64,000 nucleotides of DNA, from the NCBI GenBank assembly GCA_000507305.1, contig DF241575.1:1-64000 (forward strand), in the 5' to 3' direction. Below are positions 13,096 to 25,000 of the stretch, piece after piece. Below the pieces are notes generated by a model. That model searched no databases. It was not told where the DNA came from and worked only from the letters and a program-made list of their open reading frames with translations. This stretch comes from Breviolum minutum Mf 1.05b.01 (lineage: Eukaryota > Sar > Dinophyceae > Suessiales > Symbiodiniaceae). The stretch's first letter is position 1. Every line of letters begins with the position of its first letter. The translations under genes and the position numbers were made by a program.

Positions 13096-16000
13096 CTCAC
13101 AACAACTCACAACCCACAAAAAACACAAACCACACCATTCTAAGGCCACTCCCGGTCGTCTTCTCCGTTCAAGGGACATGTATGGATAAGGTGTCTTCAT
13201 TCGACCAGTATAGAGCAGAATGTCTTTGGGAAAATGGCACCTGCTTATTGACGCTCTGCAAAAACTCAGGCAACTGGAATATTTCACCTTGATACCAGGT
13301 GGGCCTGTGCTAATTATACATGGGGTTATCACTCCTATAAGTACGGTGAACTAACCCCAGGGAAATCCATTTATAAGGTCATTTATAAGCCCTAGGGATC
13401 CTGGCTCACCGAACGTCAGATGATGACTGGGGTGTATATTTTCACCTGCAAAACGGAAGGTATTGAGGTTCCATGAAACCATTCTCAGTTTGGGTGAGCC
13501 AGGATTTCAAGGGAGGGGCCCCATGTCACTCCATTTATAACGATCGGCTCAACGGCCCCAGCCTGAGACAAAATTCCGACTACTTGGAGGATCATCCCAG
13601 TTAAATAGTGGTTGATAACCATGGTGATTGTAAGTCCCGAATTCCTGGGGTTATTCTCTTCCAAATGGCCTAAATATGTCTAAATGGTTTTTAATTTGGG
13701 GGGTGACTAACTACTTCCTAACTGGAATGACCCTCCAAGTACACCCCCAACAATTTACATGGCACCTAAAAATTCACCCATTTCGAACAGGAGAATCATC
13801 TTCCAACCAAACCTCCATGACTTTGGGTTCCATGTTAATTTTCCGGGGTGTAACTGGAATGATCCTCCAAGTACCTTCCCCCTTTCTTTTCTTCTGGACA
13901 TGAAACTTGAAACGGTCGGAATTCCCGACGCATTCCGTTGCACATTTTCTCCCAGCTCCCCCCGCTGAGATGATGCTGAAAACCTGCTGAAAAAAAACAC
14001 ATCCAATTCAAACCAAAATTTGAAATATTAAATAATAGTCAGATTTAGTTAATATTTTGAAGTAGGGTTGATTTTTTTTATTTAACAATTATTTCCATGT
14101 TGATATTTAACCAGATTTCCAAAATGGGCGAGAAAAAACCCACTGTTCCCAAAAAAACACTTTGGTAAAGTTCATCCATTCAGCAGGTAAGGTTCACTGA
14201 GTCTGAACATGTGATGTTTTTCAACAAATCACACTCTGCAAAGACGCTGGCACCGATACTCGTCACTGAATCAGGAATGATGATACTTTCCTTAGATTTA
14301 CTGGCTGAAGGTGGTTTTGGAAAGAAATTAAAACAAATGCTTGAAACCACCTAAAGACACCGTGGAAAATCAGTTAGATGAACCTAGATTATTGTCAACA
14401 CATCTAACTTTAGATTTGCATAAGATATAGAATCGGAAATTTTCGACAGATTCCTCAAATGGTTGCGAAAAATGGTGATGAATCCCATGGCAGAATCCTT
14501 AAAAAATCGCCAACTAAACAAATCCAAGTTTCTAAAGAACCACATCCTGCAAAGGCTGCATCTCCAATGTAAGAGACCGAATCAGGGATGGTGATGTTCC
14601 TCAAGGAACTGCATCCCACAAAAGCCCTGTGACAAATGTGAGTCACTGAATCGGGAATGGTGATACTCTTCAATGAGCTGCAACCATCAAAAAGAAAGTT
14701 CTCGATAATCCTGATGGATGCAGGCATGCTGATGCTTTCCAAAGAGCTACACTTTGCAAAGGCACTGGCACCAATACTCGTCACTGAAGGAGGGATGGTG
14801 ATGCTTTCTAAAGAACTGCAGCCTGCAAAAGCTCCATCACCAATGTAAGTCACCGAATTGGGGATAGTGATGCTCTTCAAAGAGCTGCATCCTACAAAGG
14901 CCCTGGGACTAATACGAATCACAGAGTCTGGGATGGTGATGCCTTTCAATGAGCTGCATGCTTCAAAAACACTGTTCTCAACAATTGTCACGGAATTTGG
15001 CATTGTGATGCTTTCCAAACAGCTGCAATCGGCAAATGCGCTAAGCCCAAGACATTTCACCGAATCTGGAATGATGATGCTTTCTAAAGAGCTACATCCT
15101 CCGAAGGCCCCGTCTCCAATGCATGTCACAGAACCGGGGATCGCGATGCTTTCTAAGGAGTTGCAACCCGCAAAGGCTCCATCCCCGATGTAAGTCACGG
15201 AATCAGGAATAACGACGCTCTTCAAAGAGCCACATCCTGCAAATACCCTTGGACTAATATGATGCACTGAATCAGGGATGATGATACATTTCAATGAGTT
15301 ACAGCCTTTGAAGGCTCCGGCCCTAATATCAGATACAGTTTCTGGAAAGGTGATACTTTCCAAAGAACTGCATCCTGCAAAGGCACTGGACCCAATGTCA
15401 ACCACTGATGTTGGAACTGTAACCCTTACCACTTTGCAACAGCATCGAAAGGCGAAGGCAGCAACATGCGTCAAACCTTCAGACAGATTTATCTGGAAGA
15501 AGCCTTCACTTGCATGGATATCATCTTGTGAAGCTGCTTCCATTTCATTGATACTGTAGATGACACTCACTTCAGATTCAGCCTCTAATCCTGCTTCATG
15601 CAATGTTTGAGCATCATCCAACAAACACCTGTCATGTAAAATGTCTGCTTTGAGAACTTTGCGCTCAATGGGATCTTCACAAGGATGTTGTTCAAGGATC
15701 ATTGCCTTCAGTTGACGAACACTTTCGGTCATTGCAACTTCAAGCGTCAGGACATGGCCTTGTAAACTGTTCACCTTCAGTTCCGGCATCGCGTCAAAGG
15801 GAAAACCCGGGATGCACGCCCTGAAAAGTTGTGAGATCCGACCGAAACAAATATGTTTCGCAAAATAGTAATTAGTCATGATTCATGATCGGAAAAAATC
15901 CTAGCTTGCAAAATCATCATAGAATTTCCTGGATTCCAGGCTGGCCGTTATTGCTATGAGCTATGTCTCAACATTGGTGACCTCAGAGTCATTAAAAACA

Positions 16001-19000
16001 CCCTTATAAATGTTACATGAACTGGCTGAAATCCTGGGTAGGTTTCAGGTTCAAAGATGAACTCATTAAGTTTAATCTAAGTGGGTAGTGGACTCTTCTT
16101 GAGCTATTCATCGCTCCTCATGGGCTAGATGCTTCGCTCGAGGTACTGCCTGACTGAAAGATGTGTCTTCTCATCCTTCTTGCACCACTTGAATCACCAA
16201 CATGTTCAGGTACCTAAAATGGAGATATCTAGCTTAAATAACCTGGGTAGTATAATCCCCTATGTCAAACTGTCAAACAACCAATTTTGTTTCTCCATTT
16301 CTGATGCCTGAAAACGTTGTTGATTGAAACTTGCAGTTGAAACCACTTTGTGTTTCACCGCTTGAACCCCCCAAAAAAACTCATGGCGAGCGCGCGTACG
16401 TTGTTCAAAGTAGCACATAAGTCCCAGCCAATTATGGAACCATGGGATATGGCATATTTACCTACTCCTTGGAAGTCAAAGACAATTTAAAAAAAGATCC
16501 CCAATTTAGTGTGATTTGAATTCCCCTCCTCCAAAAATAGTCGACTTCATGAATTTATTTTCAAGGTTCTTTGGACTTCCAGGGTTGCTAATTTGCCATC
16601 CAAAAACTCAACCAACTGAATGTAGGTACAACTACAAGGTAGTTATAAGTAGGGTTATAACCACTGAAAACTAACATACCAAAAATGATGGTTTGGAAGA
16701 TGTATCTCCTTTCAAACATGGCTGTTTTTGGTAATATTAGATTTCAGGGGTGTTTTTCACCCGTGGTAAATGGCCTTAAATCAATGGGTTTCACTTGGGT
16801 GTCGCCATAAGTCCATTCATAGCTGGCGGTCTTGGGCCCACCTTGTCGAGGTTATCTGGATGTCCCACTTGGATGTCCCGGGACGGAAGTGGATGGATCA
16901 CCATTGATCCATCCCTTTCCTTTCCGGGGTTTATTTTCTGAGTAGGTGAATGGTTAGCAAGTTATAAGCTACTTAAACATGGGATATATTAGGGCTATAA
17001 GCCACTGATCCCTTCACCATTGATCCATCCACTTCCGTTCCGGGATATCCAGTCCCATGAACTGTATGATTTTTTTGAATCTTTAAAACCCAGTCCTTCT
17101 GGGTATTTTTCCGCCCACACGATGCCACGGTTGAAATTTACCGGTCAACCAAACCCTTCGCAATTCACCAGCGGAAAATTTAGCCACCCCCCCGAGGTGT
17201 GAACCAATGACCCAACCGAAACCAAAATGCTTCAAAATGTTCCAAGCAACTCAAGTGGTCATGGAAAAAACTCTCCCAAACCTCAATCGTAACCCCACCT
17301 ATAATATAGTATAGGCACTATCTTGTTGATATCATTGTGTTAACTATTGGATAAATCCTCAAATATGGGTTTGGGGTTACATGTTGGGGTTACGACACAA
17401 TTTCTATCAAAGTGGCCCCACACCGGAACACAGTAGTTGCTATACTTGGCAATTGGGGTTTAGCTTCTCAAAATGACAGAAAGAACGTTGTGTAAAAAAA
17501 CTGCCTCTTCCCAGAAGAGAAGTTAGTCTTCAAGGTGTACATAAATTTGATCTAACAATTTCTTAGATTCCGGGACTTGACTTGATGCTTCGAAACATGA
17601 TAAACAATGGGTCCAGATCACTGCCATGTCCAAAACACCATTGAACAACTCGTGGAAACAAATCCATGCAGGAGTTCCACACGTTTAATTTTGGGTATAG
17701 TTCCCTGGACATCCAGGGCCGCCTCCTGAGGTTTGGTATTTGGACCCCAAACACATACCAATCAAACACCGTTCACCTCCGGAGGTATTCGCCTGGATGT
17801 CTTGGGTATAGTTTCCCCCTTTAAGAGAATTGGGTTTATTCGAGAGCATCCATGTATATCCATGTTTAATCCCCCCCAAAAAAAAACAGTGATTGTTTTA
17901 GATTTTTGAATCGCACATGGCTATGAGCATGGCTGGAAGTGAAAAACGACGGGATCCTGAAATTCAACGTCTTATTTTTCATAAAACCTAGCAAGCTTTG
18001 GCTCGAACTAACAATAAGCAATCATAACTTCAAATGGGTTAAAATATATTATTATATATAATAAATAAAGTAACTAGTAGGGGCCCACCTTGTAAATAAC
18101 AATAATCACCTTGAAATGGTGAATTACCATCCCCATCAAAATAATTGTCAGCTCGTCACCGCTCAAATGAAAAACAGGGGCCCATTGATCACCACTCCAC
18201 AAAACATCCACCGTGGCGTGATTTGTTCTTTGCTATATTATCTACGTTGCTTGTACTACCAGGCCCTGTGTTTGAGGTAAAACAACATACTACAACAGTA
18301 GGTTACTAGATACTGATACTACGATGGTCGGTTCAACCCCTCAAAAAAAAATAGACGGAGATCTTCACCGAACAATATGTCGTAAACAAGACAAAACTGC
18401 TTGAAACCACCACCTAGGGATCATCATCAACATGTTTCAACCTCCCCCCAATGGTTTCTTCACAAGGCGGGCCCCCACAACTCATAGGTGGAGTGTTATA
18501 ACCCCTATATATATATATATTATATATATAAGCAGGGTTGTAAGGCCATTTATAGTAGGGGTAAGTTTGAACCACATGTATAACTGGTAGGGGCACACCT
18601 TTGTTACCCTTTCACCCAACTGGTTGCTTCTCACCTTGGGTTTTCTTCCCTTTCCACGCCTTTTCGCTTCCTCTGGCGGCAAGGTGATCAAATGCCCCAA
18701 GAAGCGAAGGAAGCCGTTGGTGGGCGTCATATTCCTGGGCGCCGATGTCTAACCCGGGTGGGCCCCGGGAAAACCAGCTATCAATGGAGTGACATTGGGG
18801 CCCCTATACCTATAAATGGCAGAAAATACATGGGTAATTGGGGTTTTAACTCTGCTTACAAGAGTTTTCACTCCACTCTTATGATCAGGGGCTATTAGCC
18901 ACCATCTTTCTGGTGGGCCACTCAGCAGATTCAAGTTGTTTTTCAGAAACAGCCATGAAGTCATGATGGAACTACCATTCCAATTCATCAGTTTGGGATG

Positions 19001-22000
19001 GTCATCAACCCAATAAGGGGTTTATAAACCCATTATAAGGATTCCCTAATGAAGGTGGGATGAGTTTATTCTAATAAAAATAATGGGTCGAACCTGCCAC
19101 ATATGAGAACTCGAGCCAGGGTGCGAAAAGAACATCACAAACTGCCCAACCTCTGACTTCTTCCAAATTTCTAACTTTAAAGTCTTTTGAATTCAGAAAA
19201 AAAACCGCCTAAATCATTCGTGCCTAAGCACAAACTCCTGTTGAAAGCTCTGGTCAAGCAGGTTTGGAAATGTGGGTTCCCATGGTATCACATATAATCG
19301 TTACACTATGGGATCGTAGAAACACCCAACCTTCTCACTTCCCCAAAATTTGGGCCCCTACCAGTCATAAGTAGGGGCCCTGAACTCCATTTATATAGGG
19401 TTTATAATTTATAACTGCGAAACACCCCAGCTATCCATTTATTCCAGGCCATGTAGATGAGGGCCTCATGCATACATCCATTTACACCAATCGTTTTTGG
19501 GCCCATCTTTCGCAGTATGTCTGAAACTTTCATTTGCATTTGCTTAAAATGCTTGGAAAAAACAGCACATGTTCTCCCAAATGATGGTTTGATGGTGATT
19601 TACCATGGTACATGGGTAAAAAAACAACATCAGAGGGTATTTTTTTGTAAAAGTTAAACCCCAGTTACCCAATATAACTGTCAGGCCCCACAAGAAGGGG
19701 CCCCCCCGGGCCGTTATAAGGTAGTTGTGACCCCAGCAAAACCTATGAAAAACCATGGTTGTAAATGGGTATAACTTAGGGATACATCTACTTATAGTAG
19801 GCTTCGGGGGCCCCACCTTGCATGGGGTAAAATAACCCTCCCAACACATCCGTTCAGTCACGGCTCTGTCCAAACTCATCCACATGACTCGGGCCATCAG
19901 TGGTGCCAGCACCAAAGGTGGTGCTCATGGCAGGAGGACAGGTGCGTCCACGTTTGCCGTCCTGAAAAAAGTTAAACAAAAAAGGTCGGGACTGGACCCA
20001 CATCATCCATGAACGTTTTACTACATTTACCACAAAGGTAAACCAAACGTGGGTAAATTTACACAACAAGGATGATATGGGGGAGAATGTGGGGAAGATG
20101 ACTAAAAAAAACTTGCCCTTTCTTGCCAAATGCACTTATAAATGGGGTGAGACCGTAGAATCTACTGTAACCCCTGCATAAGCAGGGTTATAAGTTATTG
20201 TACCCCAGTTGCCCATTTATTGCCGGCCCTTCATAGGGGCCACATAACTCCATTTGCAACGATCGTAGAGCACCTTGTCTGTGTATGGAATGCTTACCGA
20301 AATGTGAGTTTCACGTCCGGAGAGTTCGTTTTGAGTCTAGTCGAACATTCATCTTCACCCAAAAAATCAGCAAATTCAAGCGAACAACGAAAAAAAAACT
20401 TTCCGTTCTACTGGCCGTTTAAAAGGAATCCTTATAATGGTTTATTGTAATCCCCAAAGAGCTGTGTAGTATAGTCCCCAACAATTCCCCTAAACAAGCA
20501 GGGGCGTTTTCTTCATTGCTCAAGTGAGTGAACGGAGTGAGTGTCACCAAACAAACCTCTCAAGGAAAACTCTGTGTTCGTTGAGCTGTACAACAACAAA
20601 AAAATGACTTCTTGGCAAAACCCGAAACCCTCTGACGTAATCAGCTTTTGATTACACAACCTTATCGTTATATTTGGACACAAATCAATTCCAGGCAAAA
20701 CTTAGGTCCCTTGCTGCACTGCTAAAGGTTTAGCTTTTAAGTGAGTTCCTTTAAAAAGCCCACCAAATTGAAAGGGGGCTATAGGGCCCATAGGGTATGA
20801 CGAGAGACGATGCCAAAGATTTGCCAAGAATTGTCCAATGGGTTGCCTTTTACTGCATAACACGACATGGTGATGAATCCGATGGCTGCTCCCAAAATCA
20901 TCGGGCTTAAGACTTTAAGTACCCTCCCTGAAACTAACAGTTTCACCCCTGAAACTGGATGGTTGGAATAGGATCCGTTTCCTCCTGGGGCCCGGCCCAC
21001 TTTCAGTGGCGAACTGTTAGTTTCAGGGAGTGTAGCAAGTGTTCAACCCCCTACCACTTGCTCATTTATGATCTAAATTTAAGATGGAACATGATCATCC
21101 CCGTCTCATTTGCCGATCACGAGCCAATGGAGGTGTCTTTTCTAACAAGAGGTGGTAGGTAGCATGTAATATCGCCCATAATTTGTAGTGAGGTATATGC
21201 CCAGAAAACTAACATATCCAACCTTGGCAAAAAACATCACCTTCAGAAAGTGTCACTCAATTAGCAGTATACAGTACCCATGGGATTTATGCATGATATG
21301 TTTACCTACATTATGCTGACGTTTTTGGTAATGTAGGTAAATATATCATACATGGATTCTATGGTGTATATTCTACATACCACTTCTATGCAAAAAAGGC
21401 ATCAAAATGCCTGGGTGAATTTCATCATATTTCATCAAGCCTCTTTTTTTCAGAGGGTCGGAATTTTAGGGTAGGGTGATTCCCTTACAAATAAAAAGGG
21501 TGGGCCCCTTACCCGGCAAAAACGTAGGGGCCCATACCTCCAGTTATAATCCGAGTTACCGATTGGAAACATTTGCCATTTGTATGAACTATAACTCCAC
21601 CAGACTTATAACTGGTACTTGGAGGATCATCCCAGGTAAGTAGTTAGGATCAACCCCATTTATAAGCCATGACCGGCCATTTGGAAGGGGTCCAACAACC
21701 CTACTCAAAAAACTTACCGTACTCACCATGGTATCCATGAATATTAACCACTGAACCCAGTCCTGGCGTGATCCTACAAGTAGGGGCCCCACCTTGCAGG
21801 TATATACCCTCCGCTTCCACCACCATTAAAATAATGGTTGACCCAATTGCGATGATTCAAGCCCTTAGGTAAGCAAAAGGTGGTTATATTAACACCCATT
21901 GTTTTAATGGTGGTTGGAATCGCAGGGTATATGCGTTGCCTTGTTGATATGTGTTTTTTTTTCGTTGCCGTCCTCGTACTTGAAGCTGTACTGAGTCATA

Positions 22001-25000
22001 TCAACATAACCTGCAGTGCCATTCACGGCGCTAAGCCGTGGCGAGATCCCAAAATTTCGGGAGGTTCGTTTGGCTGAGACAAAACGAAAAAAACTGCCTA
22101 TGGAGAGCTTGATCCACCCCACTTGGATTTGGATACTCTTACCGTTTTTGTACTGCAGTTCCAGCCCAAACATTCCAGTACAACCCTCTTCAAGGACATA
22201 TATTTAGTATATCATGCTCATAACAACCCTTTCACAGAGGACCTCGCTCCTCTACAGACCTATGAGTAGGGGATGAACATGTCTCCGGCATAAACATTAG
22301 CAACCAAAATATTGAAAACACCATCATTCCGAACCCTTGAACAGGGGCACACATACCAAGAAAGGTTTGCAAATCCACTCCACTGGTTTCTTGGTAATAT
22401 TTCTCCACCGAAAACCACTAGATCCCCTGAAAATTGATGGTTGGGTTCGATGTCATGTCCTTTTGAATTGGTCCCTTTTCAGGGAGAATACATTCGTTCA
22501 CTTTCCAGGGTGTTGCAGTAACCACTTCCATTTCCAAGAGTTTTTGTGAAGGGATCCTTACTTTGACATAAACAAGGCTTTTCCCTAAGAATCCAGACCC
22601 CTCCCGATCGAGTAGGACCAGGATTGATGGTCGAAACATCCCATCCCCAGAATAAGGTTCTATTGGGGAAATCCCTTTCTAAGGACATATCTGGATCGTT
22701 AGGGTTTTTTGAGCACTACCTGCAACAAATCCAACAAACATGCCAAAAAGTGACGTATGCGATAGTCGATTCCATTGCCAATGGATGTGTTGGCATTCTC
22801 GAAGATATGCCTACCCAAAGTTGGCTTGTGGCAGAAGGAAGTTTAACTAATTTTCCAGGGAAGCAACACAAACTGCCATAATGCCTAACGCGGCTGGCTG
22901 GAAAATCCATCATTTGTAGAACAGGTCGATCTTCAGTGATGTACCCTCTGGTAAATCCAATATTTTACATGATAATTACCAGAGAATTAGAGGGAAAAAA
23001 ATCAGTTGCAATTTCTTAGTTTACGTTTGAGTGCGTCCTTTGAGATGCTGTACCAGGATGCCAGTGGTAAGTAAAGGTTGAAGTTTGGAATCCACTTCTT
23101 TAACATGTAACATGTACGTTTGGTGGGCCCTGTCACCAGTTTTAAGTGAGAGTTACGACCTCCGTAAATGGCCTTATACACCAGTAACTGGGACTTTCTA
23201 AAAAAACATGCCCGGCAAGGTGGACCCCTACCAGCTAGAAGTAGGGTTATAACTTAATCAGTTATACCGTTATACCCAAATTACCCTTTTATAAGGCCAT
23301 TTATACGGGCCTCATAACTCCATTTATTCTAACTGGTGATGGGGCCCACCTCGTCACACTCTTCAGTGGGGTTTCACATCCCAATCTATTTCTCTCCTAT
23401 CAGTACGAGTGCAACGAGTACCTCTGATCCCAACTTAAACCTAAGCCATACTTGGATGTCCTAGGAATTTTGTAAACGGTTAGTAAATGGGTTATAACCT
23501 ACTTGGAAATCAATGGGATATAATATTAAATTAGGGTTATAACCCACTGATACAAACCTTTTACTAACTTCCTGGCACATCCAAGTACATTTAGGTCATG
23601 TTTTGCGGTTGAGTTTAGGTCTTTGAAATGGACTATATAATAAAGTAATAAACCCAAAAAAAGCAGAAGGCTTTTTTTTTAACCAAACCAAGAAGACTTG
23701 CAATGCACTTGGAACACCCATCCGAGTTAGGCCCTGTACTTCGTGAAACTTATGGCCATGGATGGAAGGGGTCTTGGGATCCAAACCTCAAGTTGAATCC
23801 AATCCTGGTTGTCTAATGACGGGATCCTGAAATTTCATGAAATTTCGGGGAAAATTTGCCATCCCAAAAAGGAAAGTTGTCCAACATCCATCATTTGTTT
23901 CTGGGGGGGTGTATTACAAAAACAACCTTAGGATCAAAATGCTGAAAAAAAAACATTCATCCAAGCCGAGCCCAAACAATTGGCCGTGCAACTTGCGTAA
24001 GCAATGCACCATTAATAAGGAGAATTACCATCAAAATTACCAGCAACATATGCATCAAGTTCGATTTCCCCCCTCAAAAAATGGGTAATCTAACAACCCA
24101 AAATGTGCAAACGAGTCATTAGCAGTACCAAACGGAAATCCTCATCCCACACCGTCCCCACACCTAGCTGCTAAATATTGACCTTGGATTTCTGGGGGTC
24201 CAAGGTTCCTGGGGAAAGAAAAACCATGGCACTTACAACGGGAAAAATCCTACTCCTGGGGTCCGCCGGGATTAGGTGCTGAACCTTGACCTGGTTGCTC
24301 ATTCAGATGGTGTGCCATTTGTTCATGCAACCATGGCGCCGGGTTTTAGGGGTGAAGTTGATGCCCTAAAAAATCCAGTCACCGAACATCAGATGATGAG
24401 CAAGGGGTGTTTTTTCACCTCCAAAACGAAAGGTATTTAGCTTCCATTACCATTCTCAAAAGGTGATTGGATTCGTAGGGATGGAAATGAACAGCAACTG
24501 GATTTTCAGGTAGTTCTAAATGTATGTGAATGTGATATTTCACCCCCAGTTAACCCCTACAAAATACAATTAGTTGGATACGTGGGCGTAGGGATTACCC
24601 TCCACCTATTTGTGCGAATTTAATGTGATTTTAAAAGATAAAAAATACTATCCCTCATGGCCCCAATGGTGGTTTACTGGTGATCTACCCTGGTAGAAAG
24701 CAAACAATCACCTTAAACAAATCCAATAACTGTAAACTGCAATCTGATCCAAGTGAGTTGACAATCTTGCCCATGTTTTGAGAACAACATCTGTTCGTTG
24801 GTAGGTAATTGCATCGTAATTGCCACCCTTAGGAAAAAAAAATATTATGTCACGCTCTGCTCGACAAATTGTTCAATGAATCTTTGAGGTCAAAAACTCA
24901 GTGAACAAACACCTCTTGGAAATCGTCACCAACCTTCAGAAATACACAGCAACCCAAAAAAAAACATCACCACCCACAAACAAATTACACCCTGGAAAAT

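Larger units (their letters stand above)
10927..19869 (-). other. Ceramidase intron between exons 16 and 17 (about 9 kb) with a nested LRR gene
   Basis: Includes IR-F (10927-11143, 13580-13741), IR-M (11272-11413, part 11523-11660), IR-D (11773-11869, 12369-12470, 12756-12856), an ACA microsatellite (13040-13096), IR-S (13399-13505), the LRR gene (14180-15789), IR-E (16860-17055) and several IR-T tracts. About 40 ceramidase residues expected here (around the CHxPKPIL block) were not found, so one or two small exons may be missing. Confidence 0.55.

Noticed and set aside
12972-13332. Open frames with poly-Thr or poly-Leu
   Set aside because: Produced by the ACA microsatellite.
14657-15559. 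Plus-strand open frames opposite the LRR gene
   Set aside because: Shadows of the repetitive LRR coding sequence; the minus frame has the clear 23-residue LRR pattern.
20306-20390. Minus-strand EFADFLGEDECSTRLKTNSP with a GTAAGC donor
   Set aside because: It looks coding, but the ceramidase sequence already joins exon 15 directly to exon 16 across this intron; kept only as a curiosity.
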